DNA from: Pseudonocardia hydrocarbonoxydans
GTDB taxonomy: Bacteria; Actinomycetota; Actinomycetes; Mycobacteriales; Pseudonocardiaceae
DNA length: 64,000 bases
NCBI RefSeq assembly: GCF_006539565.1
Contig: NZ_BJNG01000003.1
Coordinates: forward strand, 62,001 to 126,000
Reading direction: 5' to 3'
Numbering within the stretch: position 1 is the first letter of the stretch; every line of letters starts with the position of its first letter. The position numbers and the translations under genes are program-made. This document shows, one piece after another, positions 1 to 15,955 of this stretch. The notes under the pieces were generated by a model. The model was not told the origin of the DNA. It saw nothing but the letters and a program-made list of their open reading frames with translations, and made no database searches.

Positions 1-303
1 CGCCCTGGCCGGGAGGAACAGCGTCCAGGACGCGGCGAGCACGCACGCGACGGAGGCGAGGGCGTAGACCCCGTAGGCGAGGACGACCGTGCGCCGACGG
101 CCCCAGCGCTCGCCCAGCGTGCCGGACACGAGCATGAGGGCCGCGAACGGCAGCAGGTACGCCGTCACCGACATCGAGGCGGTGGGCGCCGACACGGCGA
201 AGCTACCGCCGAGCTCCGGCAGCATCGCGACGGTCAGGCCGCCGCCGAAGGGCCCCAGGAACGCGCCCGCGTGGAGGCCGGCCCTGGCCAGGCGTCCGGT
301 CAG
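1..303 (-). CDS. MFS transporter, N-terminal part, cut by window edge
   Basis: About 100 residues of the N-terminus of a 12-14 helix major facilitator superfamily transporter are visible; the rest lies left of the window. The frame gives two hydrophobic helices joined by the loop GTLGERWGRRRTV, which fits MFS motif A (GxLaDrxGrr) between helices 2 and 3. The frame follows the PAC2 gene directly. The best-placed start is a CTG overlapping the PAC2 stop (CTGA); no ATG or GTG was found close by, so the start is uncertain. Substrate cannot be told; the early sequence resembles drug-efflux type members. Family is fairly sure, start is not. Confidence 0.6.
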   Translation of the reverse strand, partial: MTGRLARAGLHAGAFLGPFGGGLTVAMLPELGGSFAVSAPTASMSVTAYLLPFAALMLVSGTLGERWGRRRTVVLAYGVYALASVACVLAASWTLFLPARA

Positions 304-1175
304 CCTGCCCCGCCCCCGCTGCCACGCCGGCGCAGGTACCGCTCGAAGTCGGCGGCGATCGCGTCGCCGTCGGCCTCGGGGAGCACGTCGGTGTCGGCCT
401 CCTCGGCCTGCTCCTCGAGCTGGCGGACGTACTCGCGCACCTCGTCGTCGGCCTCGGCCATCTCCGAGACGGTGCGCTCCCACTCCTCGGCCTGCTCGGG
501 CAGCCCGCCGAGCGGCACCTCGACGTCGAGGACCTCCTCGATCCGGTGCAGCAGCGCCACCGCCGCCTTCGGGACCCGGGCCTGCGACACGTAGTGCGGG
601 ACCGCGGCCCAGAACGACATCGCCGGGACGCCCGCCTCGACGCACGCGTTCTGGAAGACCCCGACGATGCCCGTGGCGCCCTGGTAGGTCGACTGCTCCA
701 CCTGCATCCGCTTGGCCGAGGCGACGTCGTAGGAGATGCCGCTGACCGTGGTGGGCCGGGTGTGCGGGATGTCGGTGAGCAGCGCCCCCAGCGTGATGAC
801 CTTGGTCACGCCCAGGCGCTCGACGTGGCCGAGCAGCTCCGAGCAGAACGAGCGCCAGCGCAGGTTCGGCTCGATGCCGCTGACGAGGACGACGTGGCGC
901 TCGGTGCCGGGCAGCGTGGCCACCGACAGCCGGGTCGTCATCCACTCGATCTTGCGGGTGACGCCGTCGGTGTAGCGGACGTGCGGGCGCGTGACCTGGA
1001 AGTCGTAGTACTCCTCGGGGTCGATCGACGCCAGCGGGGTGGCGTCCCAGCTGAGCTCGAGATGCTCCAACGCCGTGCTCGCGGCCTCCCCCGCGTCGTT
1101 CCAGCCCTCGAACGCGGCGATCATCACCGGGTCGACGAGGCGGGGCAGGTCGGATGCCGGGTCGGGATCGGTCAT
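300..1175 (-). CDS. PAC2 family protein
   Basis: This 291-residue protein belongs to the PAC2 family, related to eukaryotic proteasome assembly chaperone 2; the bacterial function is not settled. Family landmarks include the N-terminal [13 protein letters not shown] stretch, the central [11 protein letters not shown] segment and the [12 protein letters not shown] and GISYDVAS motifs. The C-terminal 70 residues are Glu-rich and probably helical. It is divergent from metH, as in mycobacteria (Rv2125 beside Rv2124c). The start is an ATG. A proteasome role is tempting because the 20S genes lie 22 kb away in the same syntenic block, but the sequence does not show it. Confidence 0.88.
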   Translation of the reverse strand: MTDPDPASDLPRLVDPVMIAAFEGWNDAGEAASTALEHLELSWDATPLASIDPEEYYDFQVTRPHVRYTDGVTRKIEWMTTRLSVATLPGTERHVVLVSGIEPNLRWRSFCSELLGHVERLGVTKVITLGALLTDIPHTRPTTVSGISYDVASAKRMQVEQSTYQGATGIVGVFQNACVEAGVPAMSFWAAVPHYVSQARVPKAAVALLHRIEEVLDVEVPLGGLPEQAEEWERTVSEMAEADDEVREYVRQLEEQAEEADTDVLPEADGDAIAADFERYLRRRGSGGGAG

Positions 1176-1259
1176 CGGTCCAGCCTACGGCGGTGGGGCC
1201 GTTCCGTGCCGTTCCGGTCGGGGTCGGCGGGTCCGGGACCGGTACCATCTCGGACGCGG

Positions 1260-1357
1260 TCGAGAGGCGCTGCAACGGGTGGCTCGGCCATCCGCCACGC
1301 TCGACCCGCGTGCAGTTCGTTGTGAAGGGCGCCTCCCACGACCACGCGGGAGGCCCG
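1260..1357 (+). promoter_or_regulatory. probable S-adenosylhomocysteine (SAH) riboswitch ahead of metH
   Basis: The metH leader carries the SAH-riboswitch-like elements GCGCTGCAAC (1268-1276 region) and GGCTCGG (1281-1287). A perfect 7-bp P1 helix pairs 1264-1270 with 1329-1335, and 1273-1277 can pair with 1318-1322. The 3' strand of P1 is part of GCCTCCC (1331-1337), which is exactly complementary to GGGAGGC (1348-1354) containing the metH Shine-Dalgarno. SAH binding would form P1 and free the ribosome site, an ON switch, as known for this class. Motif recall and pairing were done by eye; a covariance-model search would settle it. Confidence 0.7.
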
Positions 1358-4971
<3,614 letters not shown>

Positions 4972-4975
<4 letters not shown>

Positions 4976-5658
4976 GCACTACTCCGGCCGCCGTCCTGTG
5001 GGACATGGACGGCACCCTCGTCGACTCGGAGAAGGTCTGGACGGTCTCGCTGGCCGACACCGCTCGGGCGCTGGGTGGTGCGCTCAGCGCCGGGGCGCGG
5101 GAGGCGATCATCGGGTCGAACCTGCCGCGCACGCTCGGGATCATGTTCGACGACCTCGGGCTGCCCCCGGACGCCGACCGGATGGCCGAGGCCGAGCGGA
5201 TGATCCTGCGCCGCACCGGCGAGCTGTTCCGCGCGGGTCTGGAGTGGCGTCCGGGTGCGCAGGCGGCCCTGCGGGCGGTGCGCGCCGCCGGGTGGCCCAC
5301 CGCACTGGTCACCAACACCGGCCGAGAGCTCACCGAGCTGGCCCTCGACGGCATCGGCCGCGAGCACTTCACGGTGTCGGTGTGCGGTGACGAGGTCCCC
5401 CGCGGCAAGCCCGACCCCGACCCGTACCTGCGCGCCGCCGAGCTGCTCGGCGTCGACGCGGCCGACTGCCTGGCCGTCGAGGACTCCCCGACGGGTGCGC
5501 TGGCCGCCGAGCGCGCGGGCGCCGCGGTGCTCGTCGTGCCGTGCGAGATCCCGGTCCCGGACGGCCCCGGCCGGGTGCGGCGCGCCAGCCTGGTCGGCCT
5601 GACGCCCGAGGGGCTGCGGGCCGACTACGCCCGGGCCCGGGGCCGGGACGCGGCGTGA
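4972..5658 (+). CDS. HAD-superfamily phosphatase (phosphoglycolate / beta-PGM-like)
   Basis: A 228-residue haloacid-dehalogenase fold hydrolase, likely dephosphorylating a small sugar or glycolate phosphate. Motif I is DMDGT with nucleophile Asp11 and acid Asp13; motif II is VTNTGRE; the motif III lysine sits in GKPDPDPY; motif IV is EDSPTG. The helical cap between motif I and II (about 25-85) marks subfamily I. The GTG start overlaps the metH stop (GTGA), suggesting translational coupling with metH. Substrate cannot be deduced. Confidence 0.88.
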
Positions 5659-5809
5659 GCGCCTCCGGGCGGTCGTGAGACCGTTGGGCGGTGCGGGGTG
5701 GCCTCTCGTCGGCGCCGACCGCGCGCTCCACCGGCTCCTGACGCCCGCCCGGCGCAGGTGAGGCGCCGGAGGCAGCAGCCACCCGACGGCGACGAGGCAG
5801 GTCGCACAA

Positions 5810-5819
5810 GTCATATGAC
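5810..5819. promoter_or_regulatory. palindrome GTCATATGAC upstream of hisE
   Basis: A perfect 10-bp palindrome lies 27 bases before the hisE start, in a locally AT-rich patch of an otherwise very GC-rich 188-base spacer. It may be an operator or overlap the -10 region of a hisE-hisG promoter. No matching -35 is evident. The rest of the spacer (5659-5809) shows nothing else I can name. Confidence 0.35.
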
Positions 5820-5846
5820 ACTGGAACCCGTGAGAGGTGATGTGCG

Positions 5847-6110
5847 GTGAAGACCTTCGAGGAGCTCTACGCCGAGCTGACGGAGAAGGCCGCCACCCGG
5901 CCCGCGGGATCGGGCACGGTGGAGGCGCTCGACGCGGGCGTGCACGCACAGGGCAAGAAGGTGCTCGAGGAGGCGGGTGAGGTGTGGCTCGCCGCCGAGC
6001 ACGAGGCCGACGACGCGCTGGCCGAGGAGATCTCCCAGCTGCTCTACCGCGTGCAGGTGCTGATGATCGGCCGCCGGATCACGCTCGAAGACGTCTACAA
6101 GTTCCTGTAA
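5847..6110 (+). CDS. hisE: phosphoribosyl-ATP pyrophosphatase
   Basis: HisE hydrolyses phosphoribosyl-ATP to phosphoribosyl-AMP, step 2 of histidine synthesis. The 87-residue all-alpha protein has the MazG-like metal-binding pattern [15 protein letters not shown] followed by [14 protein letters not shown]. Length equals that of free-standing actinobacterial HisE (HisI is separate, outside this window). Start is a GTG. hisG follows after 25 bases, so the two are probably cotranscribed. Confidence 0.95.
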   Translation: MKTFEELYAELTEKAATRPAGSGTVEALDAGVHAQGKKVLEEAGEVWLAAEHEADDALAEEISQLLYRVQVLMIGRRITLEDVYKFL

Positions 6111-6135
6111 GGCCGAATTCCGTAAGGACGAGCTC

Positions 6136-7020
6136 ATGCTTCGCGTCGCACTCCCGAACAAGGGCACCCTGGCCGAGCCCGCCGCCACGATGATGCGCGA
6201 GGCGGGCTACCGCCAGCGCTCCGACTCGCGTGACCTGTCGATGCAGGACGACGAGAACGGCATCGAGTTCTTCTACCTGCGGCCCAAGGACATCGCCACC
6301 TACGTGGGATCGGGCGACCTGCACCTGGGCGTCACCGGCGCCGACCTCATGGAGGAGTCCGGCAGCCAGGTCCAGACGGTGCTGGAGCTGGGGTTCGGGC
6401 AGTCCAAGTTCCGCTACGCGGCCCCCGTCGACGGCGACATCGGCAAGCTGGAGGACCTCGAGGGCAAGACGATCGCCACCTCCTACCCCCGGCTGGTCCG
6501 CTCGCACCTGGCCCGCAACCGGGTGCGCTCGGAGATCGTCAAGCTCGACGGCGCGGTGGAGATCTCGGTGCAGCTCGGTCTGGCCGACGCCATCGCCGAC
6601 GTGGTGTCCTCGGGCCGCACCCTGCGCCAGCACAACCTGCAGGTCATCGGCGACGCGATCGCGCAGTCGGAGGCCACGCTGATCGAGCGCGAGCCGCGGC
6701 CCGACCGCGAGGAGTCCGTCGACGTCAAGGCGGAGAAGATCGTGTTCATCGAGCGGCTGCGCGGCGTCGTCTACGCCCGCCAGTACCTGATGCTCGACTA
6801 CGACTGCCGCAACGAGCTGCTCGACCGCGCGAAGAAGATCAGCCCCGGGCTGCAGGCGCCCACCGTGTCGCCGCTCACCGAGGCCGGCTGGTCCGCGGTG
6901 CGGTCCATGGTCGTCAAGCGCGAGGTGAACCGGGTGATGGACCAGCTCGCCCAGCTCGGCGCCCGCGCCATCCTGGCCTCGGAGATCCGCTCCTGCCGCG
7001 CCATCGACGGCCGCGGCTGA
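6136..7020 (+). CDS. hisG: ATP phosphoribosyltransferase, long form
   Basis: HisG joins ATP and PRPP, the first and feedback-controlled step of histidine synthesis. The 294-residue protein begins MLRVALPNKGTLAEP, carries the periplasmic-binding-like catalytic domain (DLHLGVTGADLMEE; DAIADVVSSGRTLRQ is the PRPP-binding segment) and the C-terminal regulatory ACT-like domain (about 215-290), so it is the long form that is inhibited directly by histidine and needs no HisZ. Start ATG has AAGGACGAG upstream. The hisE-hisG pairing agrees with M. tuberculosis. Confidence 0.96.
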   Translation: MLRVALPNKGTLAEPAATMMREAGYRQRSDSRDLSMQDDENGIEFFYLRPKDIATYVGSGDLHLGVTGADLMEESGSQVQTVLELGFGQSKFRYAAPVDGDIGKLEDLEGKTIATSYPRLVRSHLARNRVRSEIVKLDGAVEISVQLGLADAIADVVSSGRTLRQHNLQVIGDAIAQSEATLIEREPRPDREESVDVKAEKIVFIERLRGVVYARQYLMLDYDCRNELLDRAKKISPGLQAPTVSPLTEAGWSAVRSMVVKREVNRVMDQLAQLGARAILASEIRSCRAIDGRG

Positions 7021-7027
7021 GCGGCTC

Positions 7028-10185
<3,158 letters not shown>

Positions 10186-10318
10186 CCGGCCGCGGCGCGC
10201 TGCGCCGCCCGGACGCACGTGCCGTCACCGACACGGGAGCTGCCCCCGCCGTCAAGGTGCCACCCCGGTGAGTGGTGGATCACCGATTCGCCGCACCGCG
10301 TGTGCCAGGGTGGCCAGG

Positions 10319-10324
10319 TATCGT
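10319..10324 (+). promoter_or_regulatory. candidate mpa -10 box (TATCGT)
   Basis: TATCGT lies 30 bases before the mpa GTG, with a GAGGGAGG ribosome-binding site at 10341-10348 between them. No convincing -35 was found. It suggests mpa can be transcribed apart from trmI. Confidence 0.35.
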
Positions 10325-10353
10325 ATGGAAACGGAACACGGAGGGAGGATGCC

Positions 10354-12165
10354 GTGAACCCCTACGACGGAACCGGCAGACAGCACCCAGGTGGCCACGG
10401 GGACATGAGTCCCGACGAGGCCGCCGCCCAGATCCGCTTCCTCGAGGAAGAGGTCGCCCTACTCCGGCGCAAGCTCACCGAGTCGCCCCGCCAGGCCCGC
10501 GTTCTGGAGCAGCGTCTCGCCGAGTCGGCCAGCCGGCTCTCGCAGCTCTCCGCGCGCAACGAGAAGCTGACCGAGACCCTGAAGGAGGCCCGCGGGCAGC
10601 TCATCGCGCTGCGCGAGGAGGTCGACCGCCTGGCCCAGCCGCCCAGCGGCTACGGCGTGTTCCTCGCGCGCTTCCCCGACGAGACCGTCGACGTGTTCAC
10701 CTCCGGCAGGCGGATGCGCGTCGCCGTGTCGCCCGCGGTCCCCACCGAGGACCTGCGCAGCGGCCAGACCGTGCGGCTCAACGAGGCGCTCACCGTCGTC
10801 GAGGCGGGCGACTACGAGCGCATCGGCGAGGTCTGCGGCCTGCGCGAGGTCCTCGCCGAGCCCACCGCCGACGGGCTCGCCGGTCGCGCGCTGGTCGTCG
10901 GGCACGCCGACGAGGAGCGCGTGGTGTGGCTCGCCGCCCCGCTGTTCGACGACTCCGTCCCCGACTTCGTGCACCTCAAGCCCGGCGACTCCCTCCTGGT
11001 CGACACCAAGGCCGGCTACGCCTACGAGCGCGTGCCCAAGGCCGAGGTGGAGGACCTCGTGCTGGAGGAGGTGCCCGACGTCGGCTACGAGGACATCGGC
11101 GGCCTGTTCCGGCAGATCGAGCAGATCCGCGACGCCGTGGAGCTGCCGTTCCTGCACGCCGAGCTGTTCACCGAGTACGAGCTGCGCCCGCCCAAGGGCG
11201 TGCTGCTCTACGGCCCTCCCGGCTGCGGCAAGACGCTCATCGCCAAGGCGGTGGCCAACTCGCTGGCCAAGAAGATCGCGGCCCAGCGCGGCGACGACCC
11301 GAACGAGGGCCGGGCGTTCTTCCTCAACATCAAGGGCCCCGAGCTGCTCAACAAGTTCGTCGGCGAGACCGAGCGGCACATCCGGCTGATCTTCCAGCGG
11401 GCGCGGGAGAAGGCGAGCGCCGGCACCCCGGTGATCGTGTTCTTCGACGAGATGGACTCCATCTTCCGCACCCGGGGGTCGGGCGTGTCCTCCGACGTCG
11501 AGACCACGATCGTGCCCCAGCTCCTCGCCGAGATCGACGGCGTCGAGGGCCTGGAGAACGTCATCGTGATCGGTGCCTCCAACCGCGAGGACATGATCGA
11601 CCCGGCGATCCTGCGGCCGGGCCGGCTCGACGTCAAGATCAAGATCGAGCGCCCGGACGCCGAGGCGGCCCAGGACATCTTCTCCAAGTACCTCACCGAC
11701 ACCCTGCCGGTGCACGCCGACGACATCGCCGAGTTCGGCGGCAACCGCAAGGCCTGCATCGACGCGATGATCGAGCGGGTCGTCGAGCGGATGTACGACG
11801 AGACCGAGGAGAACCGGTTCCTGGAGGTCACCTACGCCAACGGTGACAAGGAGACCCTGTACTTCAAGGACTTCAACTCCGGCGCCATGATCCAGAACAT
11901 CGTCGACCGGTCCAAGAAGTCGGCGATCAAGGCGGTGCTCGAGTCGGGCCAGCGCGGCCTGCGGGTGCAGCACCTCCTCGACGCCATCGTCGACGAGTTC
12001 GCCGAGAACGAGGACCTGCCCAACACCACCAACCCCGACGACTGGGCGCGGATCTCGGGCAAGAAGGGCGAGCGGATCGTCTACATCCGCACGCTGGTCA
12101 CCGGCAAGAACGAGGCCAGCAGCCGGGCCATCGACACGGCGTCGAACACCGGCCAGTACCTGTAG
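10354..12165 (+). CDS. mpa: proteasome-associated AAA ATPase Mpa/ARC
   Basis: Mpa forms the hexameric ring that recognises Pup, unfolds pupylated proteins and feeds them into the 20S proteasome. The 603 residues show an N-terminal coiled coil (about 22-75, binds Pup), tandem OB domains (about 85-235), and one AAA domain with Walker A GPPGCGKT (287-294) and Walker [11 protein letters not shown] (360-369). The C-terminus is GQYL, the conserved tail that docks into the alpha-ring pockets and opens the gate. The GTG start was chosen for its strong GAGGGAGG site and for the family length (M. tuberculosis 609); the frame stays open further upstream. Confidence 0.97.
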   Translation: MNPYDGTGRQHPGGHGDMSPDEAAAQIRFLEEEVALLRRKLTESPRQARVLEQRLAESASRLSQLSARNEKLTETLKEARGQLIALREEVDRLAQPPSGYGVFLARFPDETVDVFTSGRRMRVAVSPAVPTEDLRSGQTVRLNEALTVVEAGDYERIGEVCGLREVLAEPTADGLAGRALVVGHADEERVVWLAAPLFDDSVPDFVHLKPGDSLLVDTKAGYAYERVPKAEVEDLVLEEVPDVGYEDIGGLFRQIEQIRDAVELPFLHAELFTEYELRPPKGVLLYGPPGCGKTLIAKAVANSLAKKIAAQRGDDPNEGRAFFLNIKGPELLNKFVGETERHIRLIFQRAREKASAGTPVIVFFDEMDSIFRTRGSGVSSDVETTIVPQLLAEIDGVEGLENVIVIGASNREDMIDPAILRPGRLDVKIKIERPDAEAAQDIFSKYLTDTLPVHADDIAEFGGNRKACIDAMIERVVERMYDETEENRFLEVTYANGDKETLYFKDFNSGAMIQNIVDRSKKSAIKAVLESGQRGLRVQHLLDAIVDEFAENEDLPNTTNPDDWARISGKKGERIVYIRTLVTGKNEASSRAIDTASNTGQYL

Positions 12166-12652
12166 GACCGTCCGACGACGGGGCCGGTCGCGACACGCGA
12201 CCGGCCCCGTCGTCGTCCGGTCGGCGCGCGGCGAACCAGAGCACCCAGCGCCGCTGCCACGGGGTCTCGACGGCGCGCGGCCGGTAGTGCGCCCGGGTCC
12301 AGGCCACGGCGTCCTCGGCCGGATGCCCGGCCAGCACCGCCATGCAGGCGATCACCGTCCCGGTGCGCCCGGTGCCGCCGTCGCAGGCGATCTCCACGCG
12401 GCTGCCGTCGCGGGCCAGTCGATGGGCGTGCTCGATCGCCGCGGCCGCCGCGTCACGGTCGCGGGGGGTGCGGAAGTCGGGCCAGTCCAGCCACTGCGCG
12501 GGCCACCCGGGCTCCCACCCGCCGCGGCGCCGGTGCAGGTACAGGCCGAACTCCGGCGGGGGATCGGCCGGGGCGTCACGGCGGCCCCGCCCGCGCACGA
12601 CCGTGCCGTCGGGGAGGACGACGTGGCCCTGCTGCGGGAGCATGCGGCGCAT
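12098..12652 (-). CDS. protein tyrosine phosphatase-like protein
   Basis: 184 residues with the CX5R phosphatase loop [10 protein letters not shown] (Cys90, Arg96) preceded by the conserved strand SRVEIAC, as in dual-specificity/tyrosine phosphatase-like proteins. The residues [12 protein letters not shown] upstream may supply the general-acid Asp loop. The reading frame runs through the mpa terminator hairpin and overlaps the last 68 bases of mpa; the final 35 residues are low-complexity, so the true 3' end may be altered. Start could be the ATG at 12652 or at 12643. It is divergent from the ychJ-like gene (31-base spacer). Confidence 0.72.
   Translation of the reverse strand: MRRMLPQQGHVVLPDGTVVRGRGRRDAPADPPPEFGLYLHRRRGGWEPGWPAQWLDWPDFRTPRDRDAAAAAIEHAHRLARDGSRVEIACDGGTGRTGTVIACMAVLAGHPAEDAVAWTRAHYRPRAVETPWQRRWVLWFAARRPDDDGAGRVSRPAPSSDGPTGTGRCSTPCRWPGCWPRSCR
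12174..12214. terminator. 19-bp perfect hairpin after mpa
   Basis: A perfect 19-bp inverted repeat (12174-12192 and 12196-12214) with a 3-base loop starts 9 bases after the mpa stop. It lacks a T-tract on either side, as is common in high-GC actinobacteria, and can act in both directions. It lies inside the 3' end of the convergent phosphatase ORF. Confidence 0.75.
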
Positions 12653-12683
12653 CCTGCCGCAGCCGGCGGGGGAGACTGCACGC

Positions 12684-13040
12684 GTGAGTACCTGTCCGTG
12701 CGGGCTGCCCGCCTCCTACGACGCCTGCTGCGGCCGCTACCACCGCGACGGGGGTGCGCCCACCGCCGAGGCGCTGATGCGCTCGCGCTACAGCGCGTTC
12801 GTCGTCGGCGACGCCGCCTACCTGCACGCCACCTGGGACCCCGACACCCGCCCGCGCCGCGTCACGGTCGACCCGGGCACCCGCTGGACGCGGCTGGAGG
12901 TGCTCGACCGCACCGGTGGCGGGCTGTTCGAGTCGGCCGGCACCGTCGGGTTCCGGGCCCACCACGACGGGGGAGTGGTGGCCGAGGACAGCCGGTTCCG
13001 CCGGGTGGCCGGGCGCTGGGTCTACGTCGGTCCCGCCTAG
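12684..13040 (+). CDS. YchJ/SEC-C metal-binding family protein (UPF0225)
   Basis: 118 residues. The N-terminus CPCGLPASYDACCGRYH is the SEC-C-like zinc-binding motif, followed by ALMRSRYSAFVVGDAAYLHATWDP and an NTF2-like C-terminal half, the typical YchJ layout. The biochemical role of YchJ is unknown. GTG start right at the zinc motif. Its TAG stop overlaps the stop of the convergent SLC13 gene, the two sharing CTAG. Confidence 0.85.
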   Translation: MSTCPCGLPASYDACCGRYHRDGGAPTAEALMRSRYSAFVVGDAAYLHATWDPDTRPRRVTVDPGTRWTRLEVLDRTGGGLFESAGTVGFRAHHDGGVVAEDSRFRRVAGRWVYVGPA

Positions 13041-14653
13041 AACTGCAGGCCCAGCGCCCACCCGCCGAGCAGCCAGCTGAACAGGGTGATCAGCAGGACC
13101 CCGACGACGTTGAGCACCGCGCCACCGCGGGCCATCTGTCCGATCGTCACCGTGCCGCTGCCGAACACGATCGCGTTCGGCGGGGTGCCGACGGGCAGCA
13201 TGAACGCGCAGGTCGCGGCGAGGGCGGCCGGGACGAGCAACGTCATCGAGTCGGCCCCGATGCCCAGCGCGACGCCGCCGAGCACCGGGATGAACGTCGC
13301 GGCGGTGGCGGTGTTGCTGGTGACCTCGGTGAGCAGCAGGACGATCGCGACGATCGCCATGACGAGCAGCACGATCGGCAGCACGCCGAGGCCCTCCACC
13401 TGCGCGCCGATCCAGGCGTCCAGCCCGCTGGCGGCCACCGCACCCGCCAGGCTGAGACCGCCGCCGAAGAGCAGCAGGACGCCCCAGGGCAGCCCCTTCT
13501 GGGCGTCGTCCCAGTTCAGCAGCATCTCGCCGCGTGCGTCGTCGGTGCGGCGGTTGCCCGGCAGCAGGAACAGCACGACGCCCGCCGCGATGGCGATGGC
13601 GGTGTCGTTCAGCTCGCCGAGCCAGGGCAGCGCCGCCTCGACCGGTTCGATCCGGGCGAGCAGCCCGGGGACGATCCACAGGAACGCCGCGCCGGCGAAC
13701 ACGGCGAGCACCCGCTTCTCGCCGGTGCTGATCGGGCCCAGCTCGCGGATCTGTCCGGCGATCATCTCCTTGCCGCCGGGGATCTCGTCGAGACCGCTGC
13801 GGAACAGCACCCGGGTGATGAGCAGCCAGGCGATCACCAGGAACACCACCACGAGCGGGACCCCGAGCTGCATCCACCCCAGGAAGGTGATGTCGCGGTC
13901 GAGCTGCTCGCTGACGTAGCCGGCGACGATGGCGTTGGGCGGGCTGCCCAGCAGCGTGCCGAGCCCGCCGATCGAGGCGGACCACGCGATCGCCAGGACC
14001 AGCCCGACGCCGAAGACCCGCACGGCCGGGTCGTCGACGGTGTCGCTGATCGCGGAGCCGCGGCGCACCTCCCCGGTGCCCCGGCTGCGCTCGACGACCA
14101 GCGAGAGCACGCTCAGCGCGATCGGCAGCATCATCAGCGTCGTCGCGGTGTTCGACACCCACATCGACAGGAACGCCGTCGAGATCATCATGCCGAGGAC
14201 GATCCGGTGCGGCTGTGTCCCGACCCCCCGCAGCGTGAGCAGGGCGATGCGCCGGTGGAGATGCCACTTCTGCATCGCGATGGCGATGAGGAACCCGCCC
14301 AGGAACAGGAAGACGATCGGGTCGGCGTAGGGGGCGGTGGCGTCGCCCACGGACAGGATGCCGAAGGCGGGGAACGCGACGATCGGGACCAGCGCGGTGG
14401 CCGAGAGCGGCAGTGCCTCGGTCATCCACCAGACGGCCATCAGCACGCCGATCGCGGCGACCATCCGCCCCGTGGGCTCCAGCGCCGTCGCCGAGCCGAG
14501 CGCGAGCCAGGTCAGCCCCGCGGCGAGGAGGCCGAGCCCGCGGAAGGCCCACACCCGGCCGGGCGGGCGGGGGTCGCCGCCGGTCCCGGCGGGTCGTTCG
14601 CCGCCGGTGTCGGGCTGCGCGTCGGCGGATGCTGCGGGCTGCGTGCTCGCCAT
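13037..14653 (-). CDS. SLC13/DASS family anion (dicarboxylate/sulfate) transporter
   Basis: 538-residue membrane transporter of the divalent anion:sodium symporter family, which imports di/tricarboxylates or sulfate. Two SNT signatures mark the substrate/sodium site: SMWVSNTATTLMMLP in the first half and EVTSNTATAATFIP in the second, reflecting the inverted repeat. Other family landmarks are the FLFLGGFLIAIAMQKW helix and the closing GTPPNAIVFGSGTVT segment. The first about 30 residues are polar and cytosolic. Start ATG gives MASTQPAAS; the frame is open further but without homology. Substrate is not decided by sequence. Confidence 0.88.
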   Translation of the reverse strand: MASTQPAASADAQPDTGGERPAGTGGDPRPPGRVWAFRGLGLLAAGLTWLALGSATALEPTGRMVAAIGVLMAVWWMTEALPLSATALVPIVAFPAFGILSVGDATAPYADPIVFLFLGGFLIAIAMQKWHLHRRIALLTLRGVGTQPHRIVLGMMISTAFLSMWVSNTATTLMMLPIALSVLSLVVERSRGTGEVRRGSAISDTVDDPAVRVFGVGLVLAIAWSASIGGLGTLLGSPPNAIVAGYVSEQLDRDITFLGWMQLGVPLVVVFLVIAWLLITRVLFRSGLDEIPGGKEMIAGQIRELGPISTGEKRVLAVFAGAAFLWIVPGLLARIEPVEAALPWLGELNDTAIAIAAGVVLFLLPGNRRTDDARGEMLLNWDDAQKGLPWGVLLLFGGGLSLAGAVAASGLDAWIGAQVEGLGVLPIVLLVMAIVAIVLLLTEVTSNTATAATFIPVLGGVALGIGADSMTLLVPAALAATCAFMLPVGTPPNAIVFGSGTVTIGQMARGGAVLNVVGVLLITLFSWLLGGWALGLQF

Positions 14654-14797
14654 GGGGGCTCCTTCGACCACGGCCTCCGGTCCGGGGCGCACGGTACCCC
14701 GATCGTGACTGTTCGTCCGTTCGGAGCGGTTGGTCCGGTATGGAGGGTGTCCGATCCGTTCACGACCGTGGCCGCACGGCGCCCTAGCGTGGCGACC

Positions 14798-15199
14798 ATG
14801 ACGATCGACGCGAAGCTGGACGCCATCGGGCTGGTCGTGGCCGACATGGCGGCGACGTGCGCCTTCTACCGGACGCTGGGCGTCGCCGTTCCCGACGGCG
14901 CCGAGTCCGCGCCGCACGTCGAGGCGGTCCTGCCCGGCGGGCTGCGGCTGATGTTCGACACCGAGGAGGTCATCCGCTCGATGGACCCCCACTGGACCGC
15001 CCCGACCGGGGGAGGCCGCACGTCGCTGGCGTTCCGGCTGCCGGACCCGGCGGGTGTCGACGCCGCCTACGCGGCGCTGACGGCGGCCGGGTACCGCGGC
15101 GAGATGGAGCCGTTCGACGCGCCGTGGGGGCAGCGCTACGCCGTGGTGCTCGACCCCGACGGCACCGGCGCCGACCTGTTCGCGCCTGCGGCCAGCTGA
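14798..15199 (+). CDS. VOC (glyoxalase/bleomycin-resistance) family protein
   Basis: 133 residues of the vicinal oxygen chelate fold made of two beta-alpha-beta-beta-beta units: DAIGLVVADMAATCAFYRTLG near the start and GQRYAVVLDPDGTGADLF at the end. It is probably a small metal-dependent or binding-only VOC member; substrate unknown. ATG start at the beginning of the fold. The 3' end overlaps the AraC gene by 64 bases, tail to tail. Confidence 0.85.
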   Translation: MTIDAKLDAIGLVVADMAATCAFYRTLGVAVPDGAESAPHVEAVLPGGLRLMFDTEEVIRSMDPHWTAPTGGGRTSLAFRLPDPAGVDAAYAALTAAGYRGEMEPFDAPWGQRYAVVLDPDGTGADLFAPAAS

Positions 15200-15861
15200 C
15201 CGGGCGCGACCCCGGCGAGTGCCCGGACCTCGCGGGACAGGTGCGGCTGGTCGGCGTACCCGGTGCGGGCGGCGACCTCGGCGGGTGCCACCCCGGCGTG
15301 GAGCAGGGCGGCGGCGCGGCGGAACCGCAGCACCCGCCGCAGCACCGACGGGCCGTAGCCGAACGCGTCCTGGCAGCGGCGGTGCAGGGTGCGGGTGGTG
15401 CAGCCCAGCGCGTCGGCCGTCGCCGCCACGCCGTCACCGGCGCCGATGCGGGCCGCGAGCTCGCGCACGGCCCGGTCCGGGCCGGGCCCGGGGAGCCCGG
15501 CGACGAGCCCGACGAGCAGCCGGCCCGGGCCGTCCGCGGCGGGCCGGGGCAGGAAGGGCACCAGTTCCGCCAGCGGTACGCGGGTGTCGCGCAGCGCCGC
15601 GGCGGGCACCCCCAGCAGGCCGGGCAGCGCGCCGGGGGCGAACCGCAGCCCGACCGCCGTGGACCCCGGCTCGTGGCGGGCCGGATGGGGTGCGGTGTCG
15701 GGCCCGGCGACGACGACCTGGCCGTCGGCCCAGACCAGGTCCATGCAGCCGTCGGGCAGCACGTCGGTGACCCGCGCGGGGCCGGGGTCGCTCACCACCG
15801 TCCATCCGCACTCGACGAGCCCGGCGAGCCGTGACGGCGCGGGGAACTCGCGGTAGGCCAC
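15136..15861 (-). CDS. AraC-family transcriptional regulator
   Basis: 241 residues. A C-terminal double helix-turn-helix (about 150-225: ATADALGCTTRTLHRRCQDAFG, then VAARTGYADQPHLSREVRAL) is typical AraC/XylS. The N-terminal half resembles the DUF6597-type cupin sensor (ARVTDVLPDGCMDLVW, AVGLRFAPGALPGLL). GTG start. It may control the convergent VOC gene or the upstream 158-residue gene, but no operator was identified. Confidence 0.85.
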   Translation of the reverse strand: MAYREFPAPSRLAGLVECGWTVVSDPGPARVTDVLPDGCMDLVWADGQVVVAGPDTAPHPARHEPGSTAVGLRFAPGALPGLLGVPAAALRDTRVPLAELVPFLPRPAADGPGRLLVGLVAGLPGPGPDRAVRELAARIGAGDGVAATADALGCTTRTLHRRCQDAFGYGPSVLRRVLRFRRAAALLHAGVAPAEVAARTGYADQPHLSREVRALAGVAPGQLAAGANRSAPVPSGSSTTA

Positions 15862-15955
15862 GCCCGACGGTAGCGCGGCCCGGTGGGCGGGTGGGCCGCG
15901 CCGGGCTGCCGCGGCGGCGGGAGGTACCGGCGGGCCATCAGCAGCACCAGCACGC

